Positions 1-12,941 of a stretch of 64,000 bases of DNA are shown here, piece by piece (within the stretch, counting starts at the first letter, position 1; every line of letters begins with the position of its first letter). Made by a program: the position numbers and the translations under genes. The notes under the pieces are model-generated. The model was not told the origin of the DNA. It ran no database searches and saw only the letters and a list, made by a program, of their open reading frames with translations. This DNA is from Impatiens glandulifera (lineage: Eukaryota; Streptophyta; Magnoliopsida; Ericales; Balsaminaceae), in NCBI RefSeq assembly GCF_907164915.1, contig NC_061869.1, positions 25,017,445-25,081,444 on the forward strand. The letters run 5' to 3'.

Positions 1-125
1 TATTAATTCTCATATATATTAAGTTATGTATTTTTATTTTAATTAATATTTGTATTAAATTTATTATATTATATGTATAATAATTTCATTAAAATAATTT
101 CAAAATATAAATTATATTTATGAAT

Positions 126-131
126 TATATA

Positions 132-200
<69 letters not shown>
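126..200. repeat. (TA)n microsatellite
   Basis: About 75 bases of nearly pure TA dinucleotide repeat, seen directly. The length may be compressed or expanded in assembly. Confidence 0.95.
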
Positions 201-205
<5 letters not shown>

Positions 206-248
206 TTATAAATTAAATTCATACTAATTGTTGAGTGCTAGAGTGATA

Positions 249-368
249 ACATTCCACTAAGATATGTGTGTAAAAATTAAATAAAGAAGAATTTTGATAA
301 ATTATTTTACATTCCACTAAAATATGTGTGTAAAAATTAAATAAAGAATAATTTTGATAAATTATTTT
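249..368. repeat. 60-bp tandem duplication
   Basis: Two adjacent copies of a 60-base unit beginning ACATTCCACTAA, at 249-308 and 309-368, differing at only a few positions. It looks like a simple local duplication. Confidence 0.9.
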
Positions 369-2213
369 TATTTAGAAGATAACATTTATTTTAAATTAAA
401 TATTTATTATTTTTATATATAAAATTATAATACTTTTATATATATAAGAGTAAAAATAAGATTTGAGAAAAATATAATATTTATTTCCACAATTCACAAT
501 TGGATTGATTTTCTCTCTCCTACAAATTTTAATTAATTATTTTTTTTCTCACTCATTATATTTATATTAATAATTTTATCAGTCCTAATTAATTAATTTA
601 TTTTTTATACATATATATATTATTTTTATTATTATCTTTTTATAAATATAATTTATTTAATAATTATATAAAATATATATTATCTTATTAATCATTTTTA
701 AATTTATATATAAAAAATTATATAATTATTTATTTTTATATATAATAAAACAATAATATATATAATTATGAATTTACTAATAATAACTTTTTTTCTAAAT
801 TATATTTTTATTTTGTATCTTATTATATATTATATTATATTATTATAAATAATTTTATTTTTCAATCTTATCAAAATATAAAATAAATCTTTAAATAATA
901 ATAATAATTAATTTATTAATTTTTATTTCCTAATTAATTTAATTTTTATTTTATCTCTTATCATTTATACTAACATATTTATAATTACAAGTTGAAATTA
1001 TTTTAAATAAAGATGGTACAAAATAAATTAAATAAATTAAGTAGATTTAAAAATGTTTTTTTTTTTTTTTATCTATTTAATTATTTGTGTTTTACCTGGT
1101 TTTACATATAATTCTTTTTTTATTTTATTTTGTGCATATCAATTGGCCCAAACACAGCTAGGTACAAATCAAACGGCCTCAGGCGCAGATGCCCAGACCC
1201 AAATAATCAAACCAAATGGCTTCCCCTTTCTTTTAGTCCAAAGCCTTTCTCTCCCCCAACATCTATATCAGAACCCACATTTTCCCTATTTGAAAGAACA
1301 CAGAAAAAGGCCGAGCAGCCTCTGAAGCACGTGGATTCGCGAGGTCTGAAAAGGTTATTAGATTTATCTGAATTAAATATAATAATATAGGTTAGAAATT
1401 AAAATTACGATTAACAGAAGCATAACTCATTTACTATTTATTTATAATTGAATTTTTTTAAAATCTTCTCTCCCTTTAAAAATGGGATGAATTTTTTAAT
1501 TAATGAGTACGTCAAAATTAGTTTATCTCTCTATTGATAGAGACGTAAATGTTCATAAGGACGTATAGAAGTAATTGATCATACATCAATTGAAGACCAT
1601 ACCGTTACAAAATATTAGTTATTTTGGTTTGAACATTTCTAATTTAGCTCCTTCATAAAATTAGAAAATCCACTTAAGTATCCTCACTTTATATTCATGA
1701 TAAATACACCCATAAACCTATAAATTTGATTTCACATTAGATCACATTATTTTGGCTTAATTAAAAAGATGACATTTATACAATTATTTATTATAATAGT
1801 GACCCATAAATTTTAACAATCTCCCACTAGATCACGTATTACAAAAAAATAAAAATAAATGTAACAACCATAATGCGTCCGAAGTTTTGTTTAATCTCAT
1901 TCATATGATGTATAAACAATTTTATCAATATATGATTAAAGAGCTCGTCGTTGTATTTAAATACAACTAGACCCAACAATGATCATATAAATCAATACAA
2001 TTAACTAACAAATCATATCATTAATGCGATGAATGAATATTAACTAATTTGGACAATACTTAACACAACATTAATATCAAGTCTTTGGACAACAATATTA
2101 ACTATTAATAGTATTTTGTTGTAATGATCAAACATTAATAATAAGACATGTCAAATAATTAAATTTATCTTTGGATAGATTAATTATTCACATCACTGGT
2201 GAAAAAAGGGTCT

Positions 2214-2700
2214 AAACCGAGAGTAAAAACTTTCAGTAAAGACCCTATATCTTTCGGTATTGACCTAAAACCGAAAGTTTAGGTGACTCTCGCCATTCCT
2301 CGGTATTAACTCTTTCGATAAATATAATTGGGCATTTACCGAGAGATATCGTAGAGTTTTCAGCTTAGACACCCGAGAAAAAAACCGAAAGTTAATTGGA
2401 AAACTTTCGGTTTTTCTCCAAAGGGAAAAACCAAAAGTTTTTATAATTAACTTTCGGGTTTTCTCCAAAGGGAAAAACCAAAAGTTTTCCAATTAATTTT
2501 CGGGTTTTCTCCAGTGGAAAAAACCGAAAGTTTTCCAATTAACTTTCGTTTTTTCATTTGAAAAAAAAACGAGAGGTGTATGAAGAACTTTCAGTTTTTA
2601 TTCAAAGGAAAAACCAAAAGCTTTTCATATAACTCTCAGTTTTTCCTTTGAAGAAAAACCGAAAGATTTTTATTTAACTTTCGGTTTTTCCCTATAAAAT
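2214..2700. repeat. CACTA left subterminal repeats
   Basis: Many short direct and inverted copies of a motif around CCGAAAGTTTTCCAATTAAC and its complement (AACTTTCGGTTTTT), spaced 20-50 bases apart. In En/Spm elements such repeats bind the TnpA protein. The same motif recurs at 9.0-9.26, 9.57-9.97 and 12.4-12.9 kb. Confidence 0.85.
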
Positions 2701-2926
2701 GTATAAAATAGGCTAATTGAATTGTGCGTAACCAAAACCTGTTCAGCCAAACTAATATATACAAATAACATTCCTAAACCAAATGACCATTATCATTTCA
2801 AAATTCTAAACCAAACTAATCATCCAAACAACTTGTTATCATTCGAATTAAAACGTACTCAATCGAAACAACCAATGAAAACGTACTATTAGCTGGTGGG
2901 GGGAGAGGGAGATGGTCGATATTGCC

Positions 2927-4579
2927 TTATAAAATTTCAAATTTCTCCATTCTTGTCCTCATTTCTAGCTTCTCAACTTGTATTTCATTAATCGTTCGAG
3001 TTCTTTCTTCATCCCTCTTTTCTAACTCTTCAACTTTCATCGCCAATCTTTGATTCTTCTCAAACAATCGATCATTGGATCGTTGTGAATTGTTGCCACT
3101 TTGACGATCCTCTCGAAAATGTGTGGGCCGGACGCCTAATCCCATACTGATAACTCCCCCATGCTTTTAGCGTCTGAACACCCTCCTCGTCAACTCAAAG
3201 TCAGATATTTTTAGTTCGTTACTTCTTACTTCCTCCATCTTAACCTGCACATTTGAAATAAAATTTCATTTATATAATAAATAAACTAGCTATAAGTAAT
3301 TTATTTAAATTCAATTCACTTACAATTTTCTCTTGTGCTAGTTCGTCCGGGATGGGGGTTGGGTTTTCTTTGGTAGGTTTTGGGGTACGGGTCCTCTTGA
3401 ATACTTCAACGACAGAGGGTGTCCGTCCCATTTCAAGCGCTTGTTGAAATAAATGATTTATAAAATTAATAACAATCTTTATATTAAGTTATTAGAAATA
3501 ATGTACATACCAACTCTTCTTCCACTTGAGCAAACGGTCTACTTCCAGTATGATGTGAGAATTTTAGCTTATTTCTGTTAACAACATTTGTACGACTGTT
3601 TTTTAAATTTGAAAAAAAAATGAAGTTAGAATAATTAATATCAGATTTTATTTGAATTATGAAACCGTACCTTAAATTTTTCCGTGAAGTAATGGTTTCG
3701 ACACACGAACTCCCAATCATCTCGGTTGTAGTCTCATGGAGGATTGGCAAGTATCGCTGCCTCGTCTCCTTGATGAATTCGAATATAATCTCTATTCAAA
3801 TCTGAACGCCATCTACCTCATATTTGTTTAGCGTGTGTCAATCCGGACCTTCGATATTCATCAATAGAACTATCAGTACACTCGAACGGATCCTGAAAAA
3901 TAAATCATTCAAATGTTATAAATAAGTATTGAATTATTAATGTATAATTAAGTAATGATTGCCGTCCAAATTGAATCCAATTGATCAACACTTAATGCCT
4001 TCCACTTCAGGAGGCGGGGTGAGGCGGCTGAGGGGTCCCGCACAACCGACCCCAAATGTCTAGACCACATTGTTCTTCCCTCGTCGACACCGCCGAGCCT
4101 CCCATCTATCGCTCTAAAATTCAGAGCAATCTTTGTCCCTGGTGGCCTCCTCGATAGCGCGATATTCTTGTTCTTCCCCGTCTCTTGCGGGCGAAAGATT
4201 CTTCAAAATTATCAAATTCATAATTAGATGTAAATCAATACAAACAATCACTAAGTGTAAACATGTTACCTGTCGATGATGGGTCGGTAGTGGAACGGTG
4301 CTCATGATCCTCCTCGTGAGCCTCTTCGTGGTCCTCCTCGTCATCCCCCACTGATGCAAACGTACTCTCAATAAATTCTTCAACATCAATATCCTCGTCA
4401 TGTGTATCTGTTGAGGGAGTAGTAACTATCGGGTTCACAACAATAGATGCTTGATCTCTAGAAGACTCTTCTCGAAGCCTTAGGTTTTCTGACTGTACTA
4501 ATAGGTTTTGGAATGACTTAGACAGTTTGTTGGGTGCTTTCCTCATTTTCTTCCAAGTAGTTTTTGGACCTTCAGACAT
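2927..4579 (-). pseudogene. TnpA-like CACTA gene (Transposase_24 type), broken
   Basis: Open pieces on the minus strand read in the order expected for the plant Transposase_24 (PF03004) family. An acidic N-terminal part lies at 4579-4235 (starts MSEGPKTTWKK). A middle section at about 4120-3780 holds WKALSVDQLDSIW and DPFECTDSSIDEYRR and is readable only across breaks. A segment at 3750-3484 holds SHHTGSRPFAQ, the family's conserved HT/HxG-S-F stretch. A C-terminal coiled-coil segment lies at 3145-2927 (EELEKRDEERTRTINEIQ). Introns could account for some gaps, but frames and splice sites were not resolved. The gene lies downstream of the TNP2 remnant on the same strand, as in other CACTA elements. 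Family TnpA proteins bind subterminal repeats; this copy looks inactive. Confidence 0.7.
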
Positions 4580-4683
4580 TCTTAAAGTATACCATTAATA
4601 ATTGGATGAATAATTGAAATAAAGTAGTAATAATAATGAATATAAAGTAAAAAACATAAATCTACCTAATTAATTAATCTGAA

Positions 4684-7600
4684 CTATATATTTGTAAACC
4701 ACCGATTTATTTTTGTCACAATCTTCCAACCGAGTCGGGCTGACATATCAGGAGCGTAGAATACTTGTTTTGCTTGACTCGCCAATATATACGGGTCATG
4801 ACTTTGAGTTTTTAAAATTCGGTTTACATTTATACTTACGAAGCTATATTTATCCACTTTCACTCCTAGTTCCCCCGAGTATGTATCAAACCACTTACAC
4901 TTGAATAAGACAACTCGTTTGTGAGAAAAGTATTGTACTTCGATTATATCCATTAAAACTACATAGTATGACATAATATCTGACCCGTTGTACCCTTCAA
5001 CAATCACCCCACTATTTTGAGTTGTCAAACCTTCGTCGTGTTTTTCTGTAAAGAATTTGTATCCGTTTACTTTACACCAAACATACATATACGAGTACAT
5101 ACTTGGACCTTCTCCTAAGATCTTGAGGTCTCATGATATGTCGTTATGTTCTGATAATTGAGCGACCTATATATATATATACATTCCCGAAATTTAGTCG
5201 TTAAAATAAATTTAAAGTTATTAGATATGATTTTGAATTTACTTACTCTATGCTTGAAATAGGTGGCACACGTTTCTCCACGGGACTCATTATTATTGTA
5301 ATACTGCATATAATCACTGTAAATAGATCGAATATTAAATAAAATACTCTTTAATGCTAATTAATAAGATGTACCATAACTACAAAATATTGAATCTTAC
5401 ATGTAAAAAGGTTCTACTTCGGGGCAATTTTTCAAAATATATGAATGTGCTGTCACTCGATCGATATAATCCAAGTTTTATATTTTTCCATTGGATAGGT
5501 CTTCCAACGATGAAAATATTGAAATGCCCGAGATTTCAGTTTGTGCATTTTATTGGTCTTCTTCCTCCATATACCCGACACATAAACTAATACTCTCATT
5601 TACAATATAGCTCTCGCTTATTGAGGCTTCTGGGTGTTTTTATTCCGCAAATATCTTTTCATTGTACCCATGTAATGTTCAAATGGATACATCCATCGAT
5701 ACTAGTCAGGTCCCCCAAGCAAAGCCTCAAATGACAAGTGAACCGGCAGATGCATCATGATGTCGAAGATTGACGGTGGAAAAATCATTTCAAATTTGCA
5801 AAGTGTCAATATAATATTCATGTACAATTGTTCGAGGTCCACTATAATCAACTCTTTGAAGCACAACAACCAAAAGATGGTAGTAATCCACGGGTTGCTA
5901 AAGGAATAAGACATTCCAATAAAATGTGACAATCATGACTCTTTAATCTAGTAATCTTTTTCTCTTCCAAATTCACACAAACGCCGATATTTGAGCAAAA
6001 ACCATCAGGCAACTTGAGATCTTTCAAGAATTTACAAAGACGTTTTTTATGATCGGATGTCAAAGTGAAAGGCTCTTCTGGATAATGAACCACTCCTTCA
6101 TCATTTATAGGATGTAACCATTGTTTTATGCCTAAGAGTTGTAAGTCTTTACGTGCTTTAGGACCATTCTTAGTCTTCTCTTTCACATTCATTATTGTTC
6201 CCAACACGCTATCACAAATATTTTTCTCAATATGCATCACATCCAAATTATGTCTCAATAATAGTGATTTCCAATAAGGCAAACAAAATAAAATGCTAAG
6301 TTTGTTCCAATTGTCTCCCTGTGTTTCATGATATATCTTGGTTTTCTTGCTTAGATCCGTAGTAAGAATTTTGTCTTTTAGGTCTCGTGCTTGCTCGTAA
6401 CATTCTTGCCCCGTTAACAATGTAGAGGGCTCTTTGTAATCTGTTCGACCTTCTGTATTTGTGCTTTGATGGGAGGAAACGTCTGTGACCCATGTAACAT
6501 TGTTTGGAACCATGAAATAATCGAAGAGATACAGTGTCGTTGTTACAATATGGACAAGCGAATTTCCTTTTCGTACTCCAACCTGATAAATTCGCGTACG
6601 TGGGAAAGTCGTTAATGGTCCATATCAACGTCGCTCGCATGTTAAAGTATTACGAGGTGTGTGCATCAAACGTTCTCACACCCGTTTGCCACAGTTCAGT
6701 CAACTCATCGATCAATGGTTGGAGAAATATGTCAATTACATCTCCCAGACTCTTAGGACCTGGAATTAACATAGATAAAATGAAATTGCTAGAATCCATG
6801 CAAGTAGTGGGTGACACATTATAAGGAACGAGAATAACCAACCATACACAATATGAATTTTTCCCATCAACAAATGGTTGAAACCCATCGCTTGATAAAT
6901 CTAGTCTCACGTTTCGTGATTCTGACGCAAAATCCTTATAATTTTCATCAAACGTTTTCCAAGTTAATGAATCAGCCGGATGTCTCAACGTATCACTATC
7001 AACTCTTTCTTCTTTATGCCATCTCATCATTGGAGTAGTTTTTGAGGACATGTATAGTCTTTGTAGTCTTAGTATTAGAGGGAAATATCTTAACACCTTA
7101 GTTGACATGAATTTCCCATTTTGCTTCTTTCGAATTGCCCCACTTGCTTGGTCGACTTTCCATCTAGATAGTCCACAAACTCTGCAAGACTCTATATTTT
7201 TGTCGTCTTTCCAAAATAGCATACAATTGTTCTTACATACGTCTATCTTCTCATACTTAAGCCCGATATCAGTAATGATTTTTTTACTTTCGTAGTAGGA
7301 GTTTGGCAATTGAGCATCCATCGGTAATATGTAATCTTTAAGAAGACGCAACAACATATCGAATGAAGCATTTGTCCATTGACAAACATTTTTTATGTGA
7401 AGTAGTTTCAGTAATGCTGATAATTTCGTTATTCGAGCACCATTCATACAATGGCCGTTTGGAATCATCAAGCAATTTATAAAATCTCTACGTATCTTCG
7501 ACTGGTTCATGGTTGTTTGGGACATCATTAACGTTGGAGAACATATCTTTAATAAAATCGTGCATATAACGTTCTTCATTGACCTCTTCATTATTCATCT

Positions 7601-7955
7601 CCGTTCTAGGATCGTTGAATTCCGACACGACATCATCCGATTGACCATTATCATCATCATTATCATCCAAGTCATTTGCATCATCACCGGCATCCTCATT
7701 AACCACGTGAGTAGTACGTCTCTTTTCTCCATGACAATAATAGTACTCATAATGAACATTTATTCCATAAATGATGAGGTGAGCCTTCACATCGTCTATT
7801 TCCATAAACGTCGTGTTCAGGCATTTCACGCAAGGGCATTTCACTGTTTTTCAGGATGTACTCCTAACAGCAAACTTGAGGAATTTGTCAACACCTTCCT
7901 CGTAATCTAGATGATCTCGACGTAAGGTCATCCAAGTTTTATTGGGTACTTCCAT
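4684..7955 (-). pseudogene. TNP2-type CACTA transposase, broken
   Basis: Recognisable domains in order on the minus strand. From an ATG at 7955 a transposase-associated domain reads SWM-like KTWMTLRRDHLDYEEGVDKF and then KCPCVKCLN (PF13963), interrupted by one in-frame TGA at 7851-7853. The TNP2 transposase core (PF02992) spans about 7591-5850: LRHPADS, NVRLDLSSDGFQPF, SMLIPGPKS, GVRTFDAHTS, WTINDFPTYANLSGWSTK, CYMGHRRFLP and LLRHNLDVMHIEKN. A DUF4218-type segment (FPPSIFDIMMHLPVH, ALLGGP) spans 5932-5600. A C-terminal DUF4216 domain (4684-5100) reads TQNSGV, VVLFKCKWFDTYSG and QAKQVFY. At least three frame changes separate these pieces. The family excises and reinserts CACTA elements; this copy cannot encode an intact protein. 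Confidence 0.9.
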
Positions 7956-8811
7956 CTTTCTAATAAGATGGAAAACAACCCGCATTATTATTTACTTAAC
8001 TTCATCTAAATAAATTAGGTTACATTTATCTTATATAATTCTAACCAAATCCTAATCCAAACATAATATCCATAAATCTAACCAAAATATTCATTAATCT
8101 AATCAAAATATAACCTTAAGATAACTCAATAACATGAATCCAACAAAATCAAACTAAATTATTGAACATAAACATATACCTAATCAAACAATAATAAACC
8201 AAATATAAACCAAATCTAACAAAATCAAACTAAACTATTGAACATATAACCTAAATCTACCATTAATAAAACTATTTCAAACTCAATCTAACAAATTCTA
8301 ACATTAATCAAATTATTTCAAACCAAATCAAACAATAATATAAACCAAATCTAACAAAATCAAACTAAACTACTGAACATATAACCTGAATCTAACATTA
8401 ATCAAACTATTTCAAACTCAATCTAACAAATTTTAACATTAATCAAATTATTTCAAACCAAATCTAACAATAATATAAACCAAATCAAACAACAATATAA
8501 ACCTAATCTAACAATAACATAAACCTAATCTAACAATAATATAAACTTAATCTAACAATAATCCAACATAATCAATTAAAAAACCTAATCCAACATAATT
8601 TAACATTTAATCAAACCTAAATACCAACCTAATGTAACCTAAATCAAAAATCAATTATACATAATCTAACCCTTAATCAAACATATATTAATTAATAATT
8701 CTAACATATATTAAAAACTGACCTTGGAGGAGGCTGTAGGTGGAGGAGCGACGGCGAGACGGCTAAAGGCGGAGGCTGAGGTGCAGCAACGGAGTCTTCA
8801 ATCGACGTCAT
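7956..8811 (-). other. CACTA transposase leader: possible first exon and low-complexity intron
   Basis: Reading the minus strand, an ATG at 8811 opens a short proline-rich frame (MTSIEDSVAAPQPPP) that reaches an AG/GTCAG donor-like site near 8722. Between there and the transposase ATG at 7955 lies a T-rich (minus strand) degenerate repeat of the type AAACCAAATCTAACAAAATC, seen on the plus strand at 8040-8700. I infer a leader exon plus intron. No transcript evidence is available, and the short frame could be untranslated leader. Confidence 0.4.
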
Positions 8812-8869
8812 CTTCAGGCAGCAGGCGTCTTCAAATGGCGGAGGCGTGAGCAGCGTCGTCTTCAAATGG

Positions 8870-9970
8870 CGGAGGCTTGGGGTGGCGTCGTTGGATTGCT
8901 GGAGGGCGGCGCGGGCGAGAAAGGGGATCGTGGAGAGGGAAGAAAGAATATCGGCGGAATGGGGATCGGAGAGAGAGAAAGGGTTTTAATTTTTTTTTAA
9001 AGATCATTTCCGAAGGTTTTAATTTAAACTTTCAGTTTTGGTCATTTCCGAAGATTTTAATAAAACTTTCGATTTTGATTATTTCCGAAGGTTTTAATAA
9101 AACTTTCGGTTTTGATTAATTAAATTCCGAGAGATGTCTCTACATCTTTCGGTTTTGATAGATGCAAATTAATTTTTAAATAGATAAAACCGAGAGAATT
9201 GTGTATAACTTTCGGTTTTGATGATTATTTCCGAAAGTTATACCGTTAACTTTCGGAATTACCCCTTCATAAATTGTTCAATTAATTGGTTTTCACCTTC
9301 TAATAATCTTGAACAACATTAATTTAACACATTTGATATCCTTAAAATATTACACAATTCATGTGATCAAACTTTACAAACATTCATATGATCATCAAAC
9401 ACAAACATACATATATACACTTCTTTATATAATCAAGCACATTAATCATAAAGATTTGAAAATTATACACACACACTCAATTCTTAAAAAATAACACACA
9501 CTTGATAAATTGGTTAGGAGAGTACATTAAAATGTGGAAAACCAATTAAATTAATAAATTATGAAGTAGTAATTCCGAAAGTTAAGGGTATAACTTTCGG
9601 TTTTGATGATTATTTCCGAAAGTTATACCATTAACTTTCGGAATTACCCCTTCATAAATTGTTCAATTAATTGGTTTTCACCTTCTAATAACCCTGAAAA
9701 ACATTAATTTGATACATTTGATATCCTTAAAACATTACACAATTCATGTACATCATTACAATCTTATTATTATCAAACACAAACACATATATATATATAT
9801 ATATATACTTCTTAATTTATATTATAAAACACAATCATATATTTATAACATTAAACATAATCTTCATTCTTAAAAAATAAACATACTTGATGTGATTAAA
9901 GAGTTTAAACAAAAATAGAAAAAAAACAAATTAAAGTAGGGAATGAATACCGAAATTTAATTAAATAACT
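8870..9970. repeat. CACTA promoter-side repeats and internal duplication
   Basis: GC-rich leader sequence (8750-8990) passes into subterminal repeats (ACTTTCGGTTTTG, 9000-9260). A segment containing TTCCGAAAGTTATACCRTTAA, the low-complexity run after it and ATTTGATATCCTTAAAA occurs at about 9215-9480 and again at about 9585-9900, a ~360-base-spaced direct duplication. No gene is present. Confidence 0.75.
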
Positions 9971-10029
9971 TTCGGTACCTACAATCAAAACCGAGAGATT
10001 ATCAAATATCTTTCAGTCATGACCTTAAA

Positions 10030-11140
10030 CATTATGTTTTTAAGAAGGGTCAAAAGCAAAAGTTTTCTAATAAACTTTTGTAAATACCCCTACCAACACT
10101 TACAAATTTAGGGTCAAAAGCGAAAGTTTGCTAATGAACTTTCGCAAATATCCCTTCCAGGGTCAAAGGCGAAAGTTTCCTAATAAACTTTCGCAAATAC
10201 CCCTTCCTCATATTTTCTTAAGGAAGGGTCAAAATCGAAAGTTTTCCAATAAATTTTCGGAAATACCCCTTCTAGATTTTCTTAAGGAAGGGTCAAAAGC
10301 GAAAGTTTGCTAATAAACTTTCGCAAATAACCCTTCCAGGGTCAAAAGCGAAAGTTTACTAATAAACTTTCACAAATACCCCTTCCTCAGATTTTCTTAA
10401 GGAAGGGTCAAAAGCGAAAGTTTTCTAATAAAATTTCGCAAATACCCCTTCTAGATTTTCTTAAGAAATGGTCAAAAGCGAAAGTTTTCTAATAAACTTT
10501 CGCAAATAACCCTTCCAGGGTCAAAAGCGAAAATTTACTAATAATTTTCGCAAATACCCCTTCCTCAGATTTTCTTAAGGAAGGGTCAAAAACGAAATTT
10601 TATAATACACTTTCGCAAATACCTCTATTAGATTTTCTTAAGGAAGGGTCAAAAATAAAAGTTTTCTAATAATCGCAAATAACCCTTCCTGGGTCAAAAG
10701 AGAAAGTTTTGCTAATACCCTTCCAGGGTCAAAAGCGAAAATTTTCTAATAACCTTTCGCAAATAACCCTTCTTCAGATTTTCCTAAGGAAGGGTCAAAA
10801 GCGAAACTTTATTAGAAAGCTTTCGCTTTTAACCATTCCAAGGGTCAAAAGCGAAAGTTTTCTAATAAACTTTCGCAAATAACCCTTCCAAGGTCAAAAG
10901 CAAAAGTTTATGAAAAACTTTCGCAAATAACCCTTCCAAGGGTCAAAATCGAAAGTTTCATAATAAACTTTTACAAATACCCTTTCCTCAGATTTTCTTA
11001 AGGAAGGGTCAAAAGCGAAAGTTTGCTAATAAACTTTCGCAAACAACCCCCTCCCCCACACTTAGAAAATTTTCGAATTTTTTTAAGAAGGGTCAAAAGC
11101 GAAAGTTTATTATAGAATTTTTGCAATTACCAATTTTGGA
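10030..11140. repeat. CACTA subterminal tandem array
   Basis: About twenty imperfect copies of a unit that reads GGGTCAAAAGCGAAAGTTT, then CTAATAAACTTTCGCAAATA, then CCCCTTCC, sometimes with an added TCAGATTTTCTTAAGGAA spacer. Unit length alternates between about 50 and 80 bases. Each unit contains the inverted pair GCGAAAGTTT/AAACTTTCGC and so can form a hairpin. The motif is a variant of the element's own subterminal repeat, which suggests local amplification of a binding-site array. Confidence 0.85.
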
Positions 11141-11209
11141 TTGTTAAAACCGATGGTTCTTTTAATAACCTTCGCAATTACCCTATTTTCCTATTTTTTG
11201 ACAACAGTG

Positions 11210-12405
11210 TAATCGAAAATGTTTAATAAATTTCTCAAATAAAGGCAAACCAATACATATAGAAAAAATTTCCTAAACCACATTAATGAACCAAAAAATA
11301 ATATAATTCATAAATCAATCTAAACAAAGGTCAAAATGTAACAAATTATCCAAAACATATGTTATCAGTCGAACGAAAACGATTACAAATAATTATTCAA
11401 ATACTGTAATCTAGTTAGTAGGTGGGGGAGGGGGAAGAGGAAGGATGGTTGATTCTGCCTCCTGAAGAATTCAATTTGTTGTTCAAGATTCTCTAGTTTT
11501 TATACCATTTGTTTTTTGTCCGTTTAATTTCAGCAAGCAATTGAGCTCTTTCTGCATCCCTCAATTGAATTTGCTTTAATACCGATGCTAGTTGTCTCTA
11601 TCCTCCTCACGTTTAACATTCGCAGTAGTAATTGGGTCCGCAGCGACAGATCCTGGGTTAGAACTTGATTGTTCTAGCAAGTTCTGGAATGACGGGAGGA
11701 GTTTCTCTGGTGTTTTCCAAAGACGCATCCAAGAACTCATCCTGAAACCATTTCGTTAATAAATGAAAATATTTAAAAGGAGACAAATAAATATAAGGGA
11801 CTATACAAACAAACTCTAAGATTCTCCAAAATGTCAATAATATCCACAAATGAGTTGCAATGTGACCCAATTTAAACCTCAAAAAAACATAAAAATGGAG
11901 TTCAAGACATCCGAGTTTGCATTTTTTGTTGTTCAATTCAAGCCAAATAATCCACGTATAGCTAAATAATTCAAAAAACCTTCGGGATCTATTTTCTAAT
12001 AACGAATGATTTGCGAATTCATTTAACCAAAACCACCATGTAAAAAAAATCAACCCATGGACATTAAGCTAACAAACTCAAAAGACATTAAGCTAACAAA
12101 CTCAAAAAAATCAACCCATGGTCGACATTAAACCAAATAGTTTCCAACATTTAGCTAATTTGTAATTATAAAATAACTGAAGGTGTAAATCCAGAAAACA
12201 ATATAACCTTGATTGATGGCGGCGAAGGCGAGATGGTGGTTCTGTCGAGGGCGTCGGCACAAGAGAAAAGAGAAGAGAAGAAGAATAGAAGAAGAAGAGG
12301 TGGAGGCGACGCATAAGGAAGAGAAATTGGGGGAGAGAGAGAGAGTGAATAGAGAAACGGTGGAAAGAAGAAGAGAAGAAGTAGAGTTATATTTTTAAAG
12401 AGGTC
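11210..12405 (-). pseudogene. Second, internally deleted CACTA copy
   Basis: The segment from 11270 to about 11700 is a diverged copy of the tnpA 3' region at 2740-3070. Shared landmarks include AACAAATTATCCAAAAC-like sequence and the purine-rich GTGGGGGAGGGGGAAGAGGA. A purine-rich leader at 12200-12400 corresponds to the promoter-side leader near 8870-8980. The TNP2 gene and most of tnpA are absent between them. The open frames here (11658-12053, 12111-12314, 12213-12398) have no recognisable domain and are probably fortuitous. Confidence 0.6.
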
Positions 12406-12938
12406 ATTACCGAAAGTTATATAAAAACCGAAAGTTTTCTTATAACTTTCGGTTTTGAACTTGAGTCAAAACCGAAGGTTTATAATAAAACCTTCGGAAT
12501 TAATCCTTCACAACACTTAGAATTATTTTTAAAAGTTTTGGGATGAGTCAAAACCGAAGGTTTATTGGAAAACCTTCGCAATTATTCATTCCCAAAATCT
12601 AAATTATATTTCATTTTTTTTGGGATGAGTCAAAACCGAAGATTTATTGGAAAACCTTCGCAATTAACAATTTCAGGAAAGGTAAACCCGATGGTTCTTT
12701 GAATAACTTTCACAATTACCCCATTTTCAACACTTAGAATTATTTTGGTTTTTTCGGGAAGGGTAAAACCGAATGTTTAATGTAAAACTTTCAGTAAAAA
12801 GTTGTAAAACCGAAGGTTTTATATGACTCTCGGAATCAAATTTTAATAACAAAAGATTTTTCCTTCTCGGGATCATTTCTAAAGGTTTTATAAAACCTTC
12901 GGTAATATCAGTCGGTAAAGGTCAATTTTTTACCAGTG
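12406..12938. repeat. CACTA right subterminal repeats and terminus
   Basis: Repeated motifs AACCGAAGGTTTATTGGAAA and AACCTTCGCAATTA alternate in both orientations, ending in the inverted terminal repeat at 12920-12938 (ends CAGTG). They mirror the left subterminal region at 2214-2700. Confidence 0.8.
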
Positions 12939-12941
12939 TAA

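Larger units (their letters stand above)
1..2193. other. AT-rich non-coding DNA
   Basis: No convincing gene. The first 1 kb is extremely AT-rich with poly-A/T and TA runs. A less AT-rich island at about 1140-1345 has short open frames on the plus strand (1053-1325, 1130-1390), but they show no family I recognise and no supporting partner. From 1400 to 2190 the DNA is again AT-rich, with no terminal repeats that I could pair. Confidence 0.6.
2194..12938 (-). mobile_element. CACTA (En/Spm-like) transposon, probably compound
   Basis: The left terminus starts CACTGGTGAAAAAAGGGTC at 2194. The right terminus at 12920-12938 is an imperfect inverted copy (reads CACTGGTAAAAAATTGACC on the minus strand). 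CACTG ends, short AACTTTCGG-type subterminal repeats and TNP2/TnpA-like remnants inside define the CACTA superfamily. The 3-bp flanks do not match (CAT left, TAA right). The tnpA 3' region and the promoter region each appear twice (2.7-3.1 versus 11.2-11.75 kb; 8.75-9.25 versus 12.2-12.9 kb). The span is therefore better read as two related copies, one autonomous-type and one internally deleted, joined or nested. A further CACTG-like end lies at about 11190-11209. Confidence 0.8.

Noticed and set aside
1053..1390. Overlapping plus-strand frames of 90 and 86 codons
   Set aside because: No recognisable domain and low-complexity start; the two overlapping frames are equally unsupported.
12213..12398. 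Arg/Glu-rich plus-strand frame
   Set aside because: It lies in the purine-rich leader of the deleted CACTA copy, and its composition alone explains the frame.
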